The notes under the pieces are model-generated. The model saw only the letters and a list, made by a program, of their open reading frames with translations, searched no databases and was not told where the DNA came from. Positions 7,796 to 17,027 of a stretch of 64,000 nucleotides of DNA are shown in pieces. The position numbers and the translations under genes are program-made. The first letter of the stretch is position 1, and every line of letters starts with the position of its first letter. This stretch comes from Luteimonas vadosa (GTDB taxonomy: Bacteria; Pseudomonadota; Gammaproteobacteria; Xanthomonadales; Xanthomonadaceae): NCBI RefSeq assembly GCF_039543545.1, contig NZ_BAABJY010000001.1, forward strand, positions 1,116,001 through 1,180,000. The letters run 5' to 3'.

Positions 7796-10700
7796 GTGAA
7801 TCTCTCCGGACTCTCGATCCGCCGCCCCGTGTTCGCCACGGTGGTGAGCCTGCTGCTGATCGTGCTGGGCATCATGGCGTTCAGCCGGCTGACCCTGCGC
7901 GAACTGCCGGCGATCGATCCGCCGATCGTCTCGGTCGACGTCACCTATCCGGGCGCATCGGCCGCGGTGGTCGAGACGCGCGTGACGCAGGTGCTGGAAG
8001 ACGCCTTGTCGGGCATCGAGGGGATTGAGACCCTGCAGTCGCGCAGCGTCAATGGCCGTGCATCGGTGAACATGGAGTTCACCCTGCAGCGCGACATCGA
8101 GGCGGCGGCCAACGACGTGCGCGACGCGGTCAGCGACGTCGCCGACCGCATGCCGCAGGAAGCCGATCCGCCCGAGGTGGAGAAGGCCGACAGCGATTCG
8201 GACACCATCATGTGGCTCAACATGAGCTCGACCACGATGGACACCATGCAGTTGTCGGACTACGCCGACCGCTACGTGGTGGATCGGATCGCGAGTCTGG
8301 ACGGCGTCGCCCAGGTTCGGATCGGCGGCCGCCAGCGCTACGCCATGCGCATCTGGCTGGACAGCGCTGCGATGGCTGCGCGCGGGATCACCGCCAACGA
8401 CGTCGAGAGCGCGCTGCGCGCCGAAAACGTGGAGTTGCCGGCGGGCCGCCTGGAATCGGGGACGCGCGACTTCACCCTGCGCGTGGCCCGCAGCTACGTC
8501 GCGCCGGCCGAATTCGCCCAGATCCCCCTGCGCAAGGGCGAGGACGGCTACGTGGTGCGTCTGGGCGACGTCGCCAAGGTCGCCCTGGAGTCCGCCGAGC
8601 GTCGCGCCTACTACCGCAGCAACGGCCAGCCGAACATCGGCCTGGGGATCATCAAGACCTCGACCGCCAACGCGCTCGACGTGGTGAATGCCGCCAAGGC
8701 GCGCGCGGAGGAAATCCAGAAGTCGCTGCCCGAAGGCACGCGCATCTTCGTCGCCTACGACGCCACCGTGTTCATCGACGCCTCCATCAAGCGCGTGTAC
8801 GCGACGCTGGCCGAGGCGATCGCGCTGGTGCTGCTGGTGATCTGGCTGTTCCTCGGCAGCTTCCGCGCCGCGATGATCCCGGCGATCACGGTGCCGATCT
8901 GCCTGATCGCCGCCTTCGTCCCGCTCTACCTGTTCGGCTACTCGATCAACCTGCTGACCCTGCTCGCCCTGGTGCTGTCGATCGGCCTGGTGGTGGACGA
9001 TGCGATCGTGGTGCTGGAGAACATCCAGCGCCGCACCGATCTGGGTGAGCCCAGGCTGGTCGCCGCCGCGCGCGGGACGCGCCAGGTCGCCTTCGCCGTG
9101 ATCGCGACCACGACCGTGCTGGTCGCGGTGTTCCTCCCGGTCGGGTTCATGGAGGGCAACACCGGCCGCCTGTTCCGTGAGCTGTCGGTGGCGCTGGCCG
9201 GCGCGGTGGCGCTGTCGGCGTTCGTGGCGCTGACGCTGACGCCGATGATGGCCTCGAAGCTGGTGCGCCCGCACAGCGAGGAGAAGTCCAACCGCATGCA
9301 TCGCTGGGTGACTGCGCGGCTGGACGCCTTGAGCGTGCGTTACCGCGCAGCCCTGGGCGGCATCCTCGAACGCTACTGGCTGGTCGGCGGCGCCCTGCTG
9401 GCGGCGTTGGCGCTGAGCTATGCGCTGGTCAAGATCGTGCCGTCCGAGCTGGCCCCGGCCGAGGATCGCGGCGCGTTCTTCGTGTCGATCGAAGGCCCGG
9501 AAGGCGCGGGCTACGACTACACCGTCGAGCAGATCAAGCAGGTCGAGGAGATCTTCGCCGGGCGCGTTGGCGAGCAGGGCGCGATCGAGCGCTACAACAC
9601 CCGCGTGCCTGGCGGCTTCGGGGCGAGCGAGGAGATGCACACCGGCAGCGTCATCGTGTTCCTGCGCAACTGGGACCAGCGCGAGCAGGACACCTCCGAG
9701 GTCGCGGCGTCCCTGCGCGAAGACCTGGGCCGCCTGCCCGGCGTGTCGGCGCAGCCGCGCGTGGGCGGCGGCCTGGTCGGCAGCCGCGGACAGCCGATCC
9801 AGATCGTGCTGGGCGGCCCGGAGTACGAGGAGATCGCGCGCTGGCGCGACATCATGATCGAGCGCATGGAAGCCAACCCGGGCCTGTTCTCGGTCAATTC
9901 CGACTACAAGGAAACCCGCCCGCAGATGCGGGTGCAGATCGACCGCCAGCGCGCCGCCGACCTGGGCGTGAGCGTGAGTGACATCGGCCGTGCGCTGGAA
10001 ACGATGATGGGCGGCCGCCGGGTCACCACCTTCGTGCAGGAAGGCGAGGAGTACGACGTGATCCTGCAGGCCGCCGGCGAAGGCCGTGCAGCGCCAGGCG
10101 ACCTGACGGCCGTCGAAGTCCGGTCGCGCAACGGCGAACTCGTGCCGCTGGCCAACCTCGTCACGCTGACGGAGCTGGCGGAGGCCGGCAGCCTCAACCG
10201 CTTCAACCGCCTGCGCGCGATTACCATCACCGCCGGCCTCGCGCCGGGCTACACGATGGGCGAGGCACTGGATTTCCTGCGCGACACGGTCGACGCGGAA
10301 TTGCCCGACTATGCCCAGATCGACTGGAAGGGCGAGTCGCGCGAGTACCAGAAGGCAGGCGGCGCCGTGCTGCTGACGTTCGCGCTGGCCTTGCTGGTGG
10401 TGTACCTGGTGCTGGCGGCCCAGTTCGAAAGTTTCATCCACCCGTTCGTGATCATGCTGACCGTGCCGCTGGGCGTGCTGGGCGCCTTGCTCGGCCTGCT
10501 GCTGACCGGGGGGACGCTGAACCTTTTCAGCCAGATCGGCATCGTCATGCTGGTCGGGCTGGCCGCCAAGAACGGCATCCTGATCGTCGAGTTCGCCAAC
10601 CAGTTGCGCGACGACGGCCGCCAGGTGCGCGAAGCCATCATCGAAGCGGCCGGCGTGCGGTTGCGGCCGATCCTCATGACCTCCATCGCCACCATCATGG

Positions 10701-10921
10701 GCGCGATGCCGCTGGTGCTGGCCGGCGGGCCGGGGTCCGCCAGTCGCGGGACCATCGGCGTGGTGGTGATCGCCGGCGTCGCCTTCTCGACCCTGCTGTC
10801 GCTGTTCGTGGTGCCGGTCTTCTACGCGCTGCTTGCGCCGTATACCCAATCCCCGGACGCGGTGGCGCACAAGCTGGAGCGGCTCGAACGCGAAACGCCG
10901 GCGGTCAGCGGACACGCCTGA
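7796..10921 (+). CDS. RND efflux pump inner-membrane transporter (HAE1 type)
   Basis: Proton-driven trimeric multidrug exporter of the AcrB/MexB type. The 1041 residues match the family. The first transmembrane helix starts at SIRRPVFATVVSLLLIVLG. The proton-relay residues are present: two aspartates in SIGLVVDDAIVVLENIQ (TM4) and the lysine in LVGLAAKNGILIVEFANQ (TM10). Two large periplasmic loops flank the TM repeats, as expected. The GTG start three bases after the adaptor stop indicates translational coupling. The C terminus PAVSGHA is hydrophilic. Substrates cannot be deduced; the adaptor/pump pair resembles MexGHI/AcrD-like systems that borrow a TolC protein encoded elsewhere. Confidence 0.95.
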   Translation: MNLSGLSIRRPVFATVVSLLLIVLGIMAFSRLTLRELPAIDPPIVSVDVTYPGASAAVVETRVTQVLEDALSGIEGIETLQSRSVNGRASVNMEFTLQRDIEAAANDVRDAVSDVADRMPQEADPPEVEKADSDSDTIMWLNMSSTTMDTMQLSDYADRYVVDRIASLDGVAQVRIGGRQRYAMRIWLDSAAMAARGITANDVESALRAENVELPAGRLESGTRDFTLRVARSYVAPAEFAQIPLRKGEDGYVVRLGDVAKVALESAERRAYYRSNGQPNIGLGIIKTSTANALDVVNAAKARAEEIQKSLPEGTRIFVAYDATVFIDASIKRVYATLAEAIALVLLVIWLFLGSFRAAMIPAITVPICLIAAFVPLYLFGYSINLLTLLALVLSIGLVVDDAIVVLENIQRRTDLGEPRLVAAARGTRQVAFAVIATTTVLVAVFLPVGFMEGNTGRLFRELSVALAGAVALSAFVALTLTPMMASKLVRPHSEEKSNRMHRWVTARLDALSVRYRAALGGILERYWLVGGALLAALALSYALVKIVPSELAPAEDRGAFFVSIEGPEGAGYDYTVEQIKQVEEIFAGRVGEQGAIERYNTRVPGGFGASEEMHTGSVIVFLRNWDQREQDTSEVAASLREDLGRLPGVSAQPRVGGGLVGSRGQPIQIVLGGPEYEEIARWRDIMIERMEANPGLFSVNSDYKETRPQMRVQIDRQRAADLGVSVSDIGRALETMMGGRRVTTFVQEGEEYDVILQAAGEGRAAPGDLTAVEVRSRNGELVPLANLVTLTELAEAGSLNRFNRLRAITITAGLAPGYTMGEALDFLRDTVDAELPDYAQIDWKGESREYQKAGGAVLLTFALALLVVYLVLAAQFESFIHPFVIMLTVPLGVLGALLGLLLTGGTLNLFSQIGIVMLVGLAAKNGILIVEFANQLRDDGRQVREAIIEAAGVRLRPILMTSIATIMGAMPLVLAGGPGSASRGTIGVVVIAGVAFSTLLSLFVVPVFYALLAPYTQSPDAVAHKLERLERETPAVSGHA

Positions 10922-11043
10922 CGGCCCGAGCCGGCGATCCCGGTGCGTATTTCGCCTTTCGGCCCCGATCGTGGAGAATCGGACGCGATTCTGCCGCCCC
11001 GCGCCCGCCGCGACGCGGCTTCCATCCCAACGGAGCACGCCTT

Positions 11044-12486
11044 GTGGAACAGTTGATCAACGGCCTCAACGACATCATCTGGAGCACCGCGCTGATCGCG
11101 CTCTGCCTGGGCGCGGGACTGTACTTCTCGATCCGGACGCGCTTCATGCAGGTGCGCGGATTCGCGGAGATGATCCGGCTGATCTTCAAGGGCGAGTCGT
11201 CGGCGGCCGGCGTGTCGTCCTTCCAGGCGCTTGCGATCTCGCTGTCGGGACGCGTGGGCATCGGCAACATCGCGGGCGTCGCCACGGCGATCTACTTCGG
11301 CGGTCCCGGCGCCGTGTTCTGGATGTGGGTGGTGGCGTTCTTCGGCGCGTCCACGGCCTACGTCGAATCCACCCTGGGCCAGATCTACAAGGAGGTCGAC
11401 GACAGCGGCCAGTACCGCGGCGGCCCGGCCTTCTACATCGAGAAGGCGATGGGCCAGCGCTGGTACGCGTGGATCTTCGCCGTCGTGACCATCGTCGCCA
11501 CCGGCACCCTGCTGCCGGGCGTGCAGGCCAACGGCATCGCCGCCGGCATGTACAACGCCTGGGGCATCGCGCCGGCCGTGACCGCCGGGGCAGTGGTGTT
11601 CGCGCTCGGGCTGATCATCTTCGGCGGCGTCAAGCGCATCGCCAAGGTCGCGGAGTTCGTGGTGCCGTTCATGGCGCTGGCCTACGTGCTGGTCGCGGTG
11701 GTGGTGATGGTGCTCGACTACGAGCGGCTGCCCGCGATGTTCTCGCTGATCGTGCGCAGCGCGTTCGGCTTCGATGCCGGTTTCGGCGCGATGCTCGGCG
11801 TCGCCGTGGCGTGGGGCGTGAAGCGCGGCGTGTACTCCAACGAGGCCGGGCAGGGCACCAGTCCGCATGCGGCCTCCGCGGCCGAGGTGTCGCATCCTGC
11901 CAAGCAGGGCTACGTGCAGGCGTTCTCGGTCTACGTCGACACCTTGCTGGTGTGCTCGGCGACGGCGTTCATGATCCTGTCGACCGGCATGTACAACGTG
12001 GTCGGGCCCGAAGGCGCGCTGCTCGCCGAAGGCCTGCCCGGCGTCGAGGTCGGACCGGGCTTCACCCAGAACGCGATCGAATCGGTGTTGCCCGGCTACG
12101 GGGCGGCCTTCGTGGCGCTGGCGCTGCTGTTCTTCGCCTTCACCACGATCCTGGCCTATTACTATATGGCCGAGACCAACATCGCCTACATCAACCGCCG
12201 CGTGCACAAGCCGTGGATGATCCTGGTGCTGCGCATCGCCATCCTCACCGCGGTGGCGTTCGGTGCGGTGCGCACGGCGACCGCGGCATGGACGCTGGGC
12301 GACATCGGCGTCGGGTTGATGGCGTGGTTGAACATCGTGGCGATCCTCATCCTGCAGAAGCCGGCGCTGCTGGCGCTGAAGGATTACGAGGCGCAGAAGA
12401 AAGCCGGCAAGGACCCGACGTTCGACCCCGATGCGCTGGGCATCAAGAATGCCGATTTCTGGCGCGACCGGAATCGCAAGGGGTGA
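11044..12486 (+). CDS. alanine/glycine:sodium symporter (AGCS family)
   Basis: Sodium-coupled uptake of alanine or glycine through the inner membrane. The 480-residue protein has about 10-11 hydrophobic helices. Family signatures are LSGRVGIGNIAGVATAIYFG, the G-P-G-A-V-F-W-M-W segment, STAYVESTLGQIYK, YRGGPAFYIEKAMG and the substrate-site region KRGVYSNEAGQGTSPHA. The GTG at 11044 gives a standard N terminus (MEQLINGLNDIIW). The stop overlaps the GTG start of the next gene (sequence GTGA at 12483-12486). One small departure is SLSGRVGIGN where many relatives have A-x-R-V-G; that is within family variation. Confidence 0.95.
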   Translation: MEQLINGLNDIIWSTALIALCLGAGLYFSIRTRFMQVRGFAEMIRLIFKGESSAAGVSSFQALAISLSGRVGIGNIAGVATAIYFGGPGAVFWMWVVAFFGASTAYVESTLGQIYKEVDDSGQYRGGPAFYIEKAMGQRWYAWIFAVVTIVATGTLLPGVQANGIAAGMYNAWGIAPAVTAGAVVFALGLIIFGGVKRIAKVAEFVVPFMALAYVLVAVVVMVLDYERLPAMFSLIVRSAFGFDAGFGAMLGVAVAWGVKRGVYSNEAGQGTSPHAASAAEVSHPAKQGYVQAFSVYVDTLLVCSATAFMILSTGMYNVVGPEGALLAEGLPGVEVGPGFTQNAIESVLPGYGAAFVALALLFFAFTTILAYYYMAETNIAYINRRVHKPWMILVLRIAILTAVAFGAVRTATAAWTLGDIGVGLMAWLNIVAILILQKPALLALKDYEAQKKAGKDPTFDPDALGIKNADFWRDRNRKG

Positions 12487-13334
12487 GCGACGGCCCGCGG
12501 ACGCGGGGACCGAAGCCGCGGGCGCCGCAGTCATCGCCCTGGGGGCCCCGCCATCGAACGCCGGGCGGACCACATCCGTCGACGGAGGCTCCGGCGGGGA
12601 CCGAGGTCGCCAGGGAGCTGCGCATCCACGGGTTCAATGCGGTGCAGGCCGTCTTCACCCAGCGGCCGGACGCGCTGCGAAAGTTGTACTTGTCCGAGGC
12701 ACGGATCCCCCAGTTCCAGCCGCTGCTGCGCTGGTGCGTCGATCACCGCATCGGCTATCGCGTGGTGCCCGAGGACGACCTGCGGAAACTGGCGTCCAGC
12801 AGCCACCACGAGGGTGTCGTGGCCGATGTCCTGCGCAAGCCCGCGCTCGACCTGGCCGGATGGCTTGGCGGCCTGGCCCCCGGTCCGCAGTGCGCGCTGT
12901 GGCTGGACGGCGTCGGCAACCCGCACAACCTGGGTGCCCTCCTGCGTTCGGCAGCGCATTTCGGCGCGGCCGTTCTGTTGCCGGCGCAATCGCCGCTCGG
13001 GATTTCGGGCGCGGCGGCACGCGTGGCCGAAGGCGGCGCCGAAGCGGTCGCCATGGTGCGAATGGGCACGGAGGAGGACGCCATCGCCCAGCTCAAGGGC
13101 GCGGGCTTCGCCTTGGTCGCGACCGCGGTGCGCGGGGGCGCGGACCTGTTCACGCAACGCCTGCCGGAAAGGCTCGTCTACGTGCTCGGTGCCGAAGCGG
13201 CGGGCATGGACCCGGCCCTCGCGCGCGACTGCGACCTCCGGGTGTCCATCCCGGGCAGTGGCGCGGTGGACAGCCTCAACGTGTCCGCGGCCGCCGCGGT
13301 GCTGCTCGCGCAATGGCGCGGCGGAAGGAAATGA
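12483..13334 (+). CDS. TrmH/SpoU-family RNA 2'-O-methyltransferase
   Basis: SAM-dependent ribose methylase of the SPOUT (trefoil knot) superfamily acting on rRNA or tRNA. From the GTG at 12483 the product is 283 residues. After a Pro/Arg-rich, low-complexity N-terminal tail (about 40 residues) comes a substrate-binding domain (GFNAVQAVFTQRPDALRKL) and the catalytic domain with motif 1 (NPHNLGALLRSAAHFG), motif 2 (VYVLGAEAAGMDP) and motif 3 (SIPGSGAVDSLNVSAAAA). The start overlaps the AGCS stop by four bases, implying translational coupling; an internal GTG or ATG start that omits the tail cannot be excluded. The RNA target is unknown; RlmB-like specificity is only an inference. Confidence 0.88.
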   Translation: MSDGPRTRGPKPRAPQSSPWGPRHRTPGGPHPSTEAPAGTEVARELRIHGFNAVQAVFTQRPDALRKLYLSEARIPQFQPLLRWCVDHRIGYRVVPEDDLRKLASSSHHEGVVADVLRKPALDLAGWLGGLAPGPQCALWLDGVGNPHNLGALLRSAAHFGAAVLLPAQSPLGISGAAARVAEGGAEAVAMVRMGTEEDAIAQLKGAGFALVATAVRGGADLFTQRLPERLVYVLGAEAAGMDPALARDCDLRVSIPGSGAVDSLNVSAAAAVLLAQWRGGRK

Positions 13335-13499
13335 GCTTGCCTTGACCGGCTAGGCAACGCGCCGGGCCATGACGGCCACCGTGGAGACACCCGGCACACG
13401 GAAACTCATTTCGCCAGCGGCGCAGCGACAAGCCCCTGCCAAGGCCCGGGGCAGCAGCGCCCGGGCACGCCGCCGGCTGCCGCGCGCGACCCGACGAAC

Positions 13500-14894
13500 C
13501 TAGTCTTGCGTCGCGGGTGCCGGCGCGCTGCCGAACCCGCCCTCGGCCTGGGCTGCCAGGTAGGCGAAGACGGTGTAGGCGGCGGCGTTCTGCGCCAGGG
13601 CGGCCGGGTCGACCTTGTCGAGCGTGTCGTCTGGCGTGTGGTGCAGGTCGAAGTAGTCGGTTCCATCCTGACCGAGCCACGCCCAGGCCGCGCCCTTGCC
13701 TGCGATCGGGCCGACGTCCGGGCCGGGGCCGCCCTTGTCGCTGGTGGCGATGCCCAGTGGCGCCAACGCCTGGGCGATGCGATCGACGGCGGCCCTGGCG
13801 TGATCCGGCGCGCTGGTGTTGAAGGCGTAGATGCGACCAGCCCCGAAGTCGCTCTCGGCGACGATCTGGTGCCGTGCGACCGCCCCGGCATGCGCCTCGG
13901 CATAGGCCTTTCCGCCGTGCAGGCCCTGCTCCTCGTTGGCGAAGGCGACCACGCGGAGGGTGCGCGCCGGCCGGCGGTCGAGCAGGCCGATCAGGTGGCC
14001 GGCCGCCATGGTGACGGCGACGCCGGCGCCGTCGTCGATCGCGCCGGTGCCCAGGTCCCAGGAGTCCAGGTGTCCGCCGATCAGCACGACCTCGTCCGGC
14101 TTGCTGGCGCCGGTCATTTCGCCGATGACGTTCTGCGAGGTGTATTCGCCGTTCCAGCCGACGTCGAGCGCCAGCCGGACGCGCGTCGGACCGAGCGCGA
14201 GCAGCCGCGCGAGCTGGTCGGCATCCGGCGCGGCCAGCGCGGCGGACGGGATCGGCGTCAGCCCTTCGTCGAAACGCGTCATCCCCGTATGCGGCATGCG
14301 GTGCGAATCGGTGCCCGCCGAGCGCATCAGGTAACCGATGGCGCCTTTTCCGATGGCCGTGGATGGCCCGCGGCTGCGCACACGCGACCCGGGGCCATAG
14401 CCGCTGCCGTCGCGGGCCCGGGCCATGCGGTAGTCGACGAAGGCGATCTTGCCGGCGAGCGACCCGGGCGCAGCGGCTTCCAGCGCGGCAAGGTCGGCGA
14501 AACGCACGACCTCCGCCTCCACCGTGCCACCCGGGCTGCCGCCCAGTGCCGTGACCACGAGCGGCTGCGCCTGGTCACCGACGACCTCCGCATGCTCGCT
14601 GCGCCGCTCCCATTTGGGGAAGGTGACCGGCTCCGTCCAGACCTTGTCGTATCCCAGCTCGACGAACTTGGCCTTCGCCCACGCGACCGCACGCGCATCG
14701 GCCTCGCTGCCGGCCAGCCGCGGGCCGACTTCGGTGGTCAGCGATTCGAGGACCTGCCACGCGGTACCGTCGGCGAGTGCCTGCGCGCGCAATCGTGTCG
14801 CCGTGTCGAAGGCCGCGTCCGGGATCCGGGTCGGGTTGTGGGCGGCGGCGGGCGCGGCGAGCGCGAGGGAAAACAGCAGGCAGGCGAAACGCAT
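13500..14894 (-). CDS. secreted M28-family zinc aminopeptidase
   Basis: Exported metallopeptidase that probably removes N-terminal residues from peptides in the periplasm or outside the cell. The protein has 464 residues with a signal peptide MRFACLLFSLALAAPAAA. A protease-associated (PA) insert occupies about residues 110-240. The co-catalytic zinc ligands are visible in order: HLDSWDLGTGAIDDGAG (His, Asp), FANEEQGLHGG (Glu-Glu), ESDFGAGRIY (Asp) and LHHTPDDTLD (His). It is similar to plasma glutamate carboxypeptidase-like M28 enzymes. It converges with the methylase gene; the 165-base gap between them contains GC-rich dyads but no clear T-tract terminator. Confidence 0.93.
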   Translation of the reverse strand: MRFACLLFSLALAAPAAAHNPTRIPDAAFDTATRLRAQALADGTAWQVLESLTTEVGPRLAGSEADARAVAWAKAKFVELGYDKVWTEPVTFPKWERRSEHAEVVGDQAQPLVVTALGGSPGGTVEAEVVRFADLAALEAAAPGSLAGKIAFVDYRMARARDGSGYGPGSRVRSRGPSTAIGKGAIGYLMRSAGTDSHRMPHTGMTRFDEGLTPIPSAALAAPDADQLARLLALGPTRVRLALDVGWNGEYTSQNVIGEMTGASKPDEVVLIGGHLDSWDLGTGAIDDGAGVAVTMAAGHLIGLLDRRPARTLRVVAFANEEQGLHGGKAYAEAHAGAVARHQIVAESDFGAGRIYAFNTSAPDHARAAVDRIAQALAPLGIATSDKGGPGPDVGPIAGKGAAWAWLGQDGTDYFDLHHTPDDTLDKVDPAALAQNAAAYTVFAYLAAQAEGGFGSAPAPATQD

Positions 14895-14979
14895 CGGGGG
14901 TCCGTCGGCGATCGAAAAGAAGCCGAAAGCTTAGCAGCCGCGGCTCCGTCAATCCTGTACGCCAACCCTTGGTCCCGGC

Positions 14980-15393
14980 TCAGCGCGCCTTGAGCTGGTC
15001 GCGGATCTCACGCAGCAGGAGGATGTCCTCCGCAGGCGGTTTCGGCGCTTCGTCCTCCTGCTTCTGCAAGCGGTTGTAGGCCCGCACGACCAGGAAGATG
15101 ACGAAGGCCACGAGCAGGAAATCGACGATGGTCTGGATGAAGGCGCCATAGGTGACGACGGGCGCGGCGGCCTCCTGCGCGGCCGCCAGGCTGGCGTACT
15201 CGTTGCCGTCCAGCGCCACGTAGAGCTGCGAGAAGTCCACCCCGCCCATGGCCAGGCCGACCACCGGCATGATGATGCCGTCGACCAGGGCCGTGACGAT
15301 CTTGCCGAAGGCGGCACCGATGACCACGGCAACCGCCAGGTCCAGCACGTTGCCACGTGCGATGAATTGCCTGAATTCGCCGACCATGCTCAT
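14980..15393 (-). CDS. mscL: large-conductance mechanosensitive channel
   Basis: Homopentameric inner-membrane channel that opens at high membrane tension to release solutes on osmotic downshock. From the ATG at 15393 the protein has 137 residues, matching MscL (about 136). TM1 carries the conserved DLAVAVVIGAAFGKIVTALV, followed by MPVVGLAMGGVDFS; TM2 is IQTIVDFLLVAFVIFLVVRA, and the cytoplasmic helix is ILLLREIRDQLKAR. The start is supported by a strong GGAGG ribosome binding site just upstream on this strand (CGAGGAGGCGAC). A longer frame reaching 15492 has no RBS. The FAH-family gene lies upstream on the same strand. Confidence 0.97.
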   Translation of the reverse strand: MSMVGEFRQFIARGNVLDLAVAVVIGAAFGKIVTALVDGIIMPVVGLAMGGVDFSQLYVALDGNEYASLAAAQEAAAPVVTYGAFIQTIVDFLLVAFVIFLVVRAYNRLQKQEDEAPKPPAEDILLLREIRDQLKAR

Positions 15394-15488
15394 GTCGCCT
15401 CCTCGCCAGGGATGTCGGGTTCGGGGATAGGCCCTCGAGGTCAGGCTAGCACGGCGGATTGCAGGCAATTCCGCAGCCCGCCGCCGCT

Positions 15489-16223
15489 TCAATCCCGGTG
15501 GCGTGGCGGTGCGATGCGACCTTCCAGCGCGACGAGGTCGTCGAGCCGGGCGAGGAAGGCGTCCCCCGGCACCAGCGGCCCGACGCCGGCCGGCGTGCCC
15601 ATGAACACCAGGTCGCCGGCGCGCAACGCGTAGAGCAGGGACAGCTCGTGGAGGATTTCCGGTACGTCCCAGATGAGCTGGTCGAGCCGGGATTGCTGGC
15701 GGAGTTCGCCATTGACGGCCAGCGACAGGGTGCGCGAGGCGATCGCGCCGACGGTCCCGGCGCGCACCAGTTCACTCACCGGGGCGGACTGGTCGAAGGA
15801 CTTGCCGGTGTCCCAGGGCAGGCCCTTGGCCTTGGCCGCGGCCTGCAGGTCGCGTCGCGTCAGGTCGAGCCCGATGCCGTAGCCGAACACCAGGGCCTGT
15901 GCGTCGTCGGCCGCGACGGCGCCATCCACGTCGCGACCCAGCGCCACCACGAGCTCCACCTCGTGGTGCAGGTCCTGGGTGCCCGGTGGATACGTGACGA
16001 CGCCATCGAGCACCAACGCATCCGCGGGCTTGAGGAAGAACACCGGCGTGCCGCGATCGGCTTTTGCCGCGGGCGCGGTCGCGCCCATTTCGCGGGCGTG
16101 GTCGGCGAAATTCCGGCCCACGCAGTACACGCGGCGGACCGGGAACGCTCCACCGCCGCGTACCGGCAGGCGCGGGGTGCGCGGTGGCGCGATGACGTCG
16201 TCGACCGCCCCGGACGCGCTCAA
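15489..16223 (-). CDS. fumarylacetoacetate hydrolase (FAH)-family protein
   Basis: FAH-fold enzymes are metal-dependent C-C hydrolases, isomerases or decarboxylases of acylpyruvates. The C-terminal catalytic fold is complete: YCVGRNFADHAREMG (entrance motif), a metal-binding triad within DLHHEVELVVALG, FGYGIGLDLTRRDLQ, KSFDQSAPVSELV and GDLVFMGTPAGVGPLVPGD. I place the start at a TTG (16223), giving 244 residues and an N terminus (LSASGAVDDVIAPP) that fits the family; an upstream ATG at 16316 would overlap the neighbouring gene's 3' end by about 50 bases. Exact substrate is unknown; YcgM-like acylpyruvate hydrolase is the closest style. TTG start is an inference. Confidence 0.85.
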   Translation of the reverse strand: MSASGAVDDVIAPPRTPRLPVRGGGAFPVRRVYCVGRNFADHAREMGATAPAAKADRGTPVFFLKPADALVLDGVVTYPPGTQDLHHEVELVVALGRDVDGAVAADDAQALVFGYGIGLDLTRRDLQAAAKAKGLPWDTGKSFDQSAPVSELVRAGTVGAIASRTLSLAVNGELRQQSRLDQLIWDVPEILHELSLLYALRAGDLVFMGTPAGVGPLVPGDAFLARLDDLVALEGRIAPPRHRD

Positions 16224-16266
16224 GGACGCGCCCCGGTGGCAGGAAGGGACGATCGCCGCCGCATGC

Positions 16267-16563
16267 TCAGCGCGACAAAGGCAGGACGGGCTTGCGCACG
16301 ACGCGGAACTCGCCATCGACCACGCGCGTATCCGCGACCGGCCTGGCCGCGGCGGGCTTGAACATGCGTCGCAACAGGCCTGCCGCCAGCATCAGAGAAC
16401 CGATCGCCAATCCCGCGACCAGCAGCAAGGCCAGGAGCGCCAGGCCGACGAGCGCGAGCAACAGCCGCAGCAGCGGATTGCGCGGCTTGCGTGGTGCGAA
16501 GGCCGTGCCCAGGCCGGTGGCGTCGAGGCGGGCGTGCAGCGAGCGGAAGGCATGAACGAACAT
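16267..16563 (-). CDS. small membrane protein of unknown function
   Basis: A 98-residue protein starting MFVHAFRSLHARLD with one or two hydrophobic helices (LLRLLLALVGLALLALLLVAG and AIGSLMLAAGLL) followed by a basic tail and RVVDGEFRVVRKPVLPLS. The C-terminal motif VVDGEFRVV resembles small phage-shock or 'DUF' membrane proteins of gammaproteobacteria, but I cannot name the family. Longer starts at 16617 and 16827 exist; the one at 16563 is preferred because it leaves room for divergent expression with the Rieske gene. Its stop lies 44 bases upstream of the chosen start of the FAH gene on the same strand. Confidence 0.6.
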   Translation of the reverse strand: MFVHAFRSLHARLDATGLGTAFAPRKPRNPLLRLLLALVGLALLALLLVAGLAIGSLMLAAGLLRRMFKPAAARPVADTRVVDGEFRVVRKPVLPLSR

Positions 16564-16615
16564 CGGGTGCGTGACAGAATGCGGATTGAATCGGGCGACA
16601 AGTATCGGGTGCGCC

Positions 16616-16996
16616 ATGGTGGAGGATGTAAGCGATTCGTTAACGCACGACGCCGGCGGCGGGTTGCTGCCGCTCGCTGAGATCGCCGATGGCGGATTCG
16701 CCGAAGTGGAGGCGACCATCGACGGCGATGCCGAGTCGTTGGTCCTGCATCGCGAAGGCGACTGCGTGCGCGCCTGGTACAACGTCTGCCCGCATGCCGG
16801 GCGGCGGCTGGACTGGTCGCCGGGCAAGTTCCTGCGTTCGAAGGAGGGCCTGCTCGTGTGCGCCGCGCATGGCGCGAGCTTCGAGCTCGTCGGGGGCGAA
16901 TGCGTCGCCGGTCCGTGCCGGGGCGCGTCCCTGCGCGCGGTGGCCGTGGTGGTGCGCGATGGCCGGGTGGCGTTGGCGGACGACGCGGCCGGCTGA
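16616..16996 (+). CDS. Rieske [2Fe-2S] ferredoxin-like protein
   Basis: Small electron-transfer or cofactor protein of the Rieske fold, 126 residues from the ATG at 16616. The cluster ligands are C-P-H in WYNVCPHAGRRLDW and C-A-A-H in LLVCAAHGASFELVGG, the standard C-x-H ... C-x-x-H pattern. The spacing between the two boxes (about 20 residues) matches soluble Rieske ferredoxins and nitrite-reductase small-subunit-like proteins. It stands alone, divergent from the small membrane protein and convergent with the SLC13 permease, with no oxygenase gene nearby, so the partner is unknown. An upstream ATG at 16571 would add 15 residues but has no support. Confidence 0.85.
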   Translation: MVEDVSDSLTHDAGGGLLPLAEIADGGFAEVEATIDGDAESLVLHREGDCVRAWYNVCPHAGRRLDWSPGKFLRSKEGLLVCAAHGASFELVGGECVAGPCRGASLRAVAVVVRDGRVALADDAAG

Positions 16997-17027
16997 GGCT
17001 TGCGGCCAGCCTACAAGGGACGCGTCG

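Noticed and set aside
6431..11038. Minus-strand extension of the cysK frame to about 1854 codons.
   Set aside because: It runs antisense through the efflux operon without stop because of GC-biased third positions. The cysK homologous part starts at MIHDSILDT (6430).
13335..13499. GC-rich dyads considered as a bidirectional terminator between the methylase and M28 genes.
   Set aside because: No T-tract on either strand; not strong enough to annotate.
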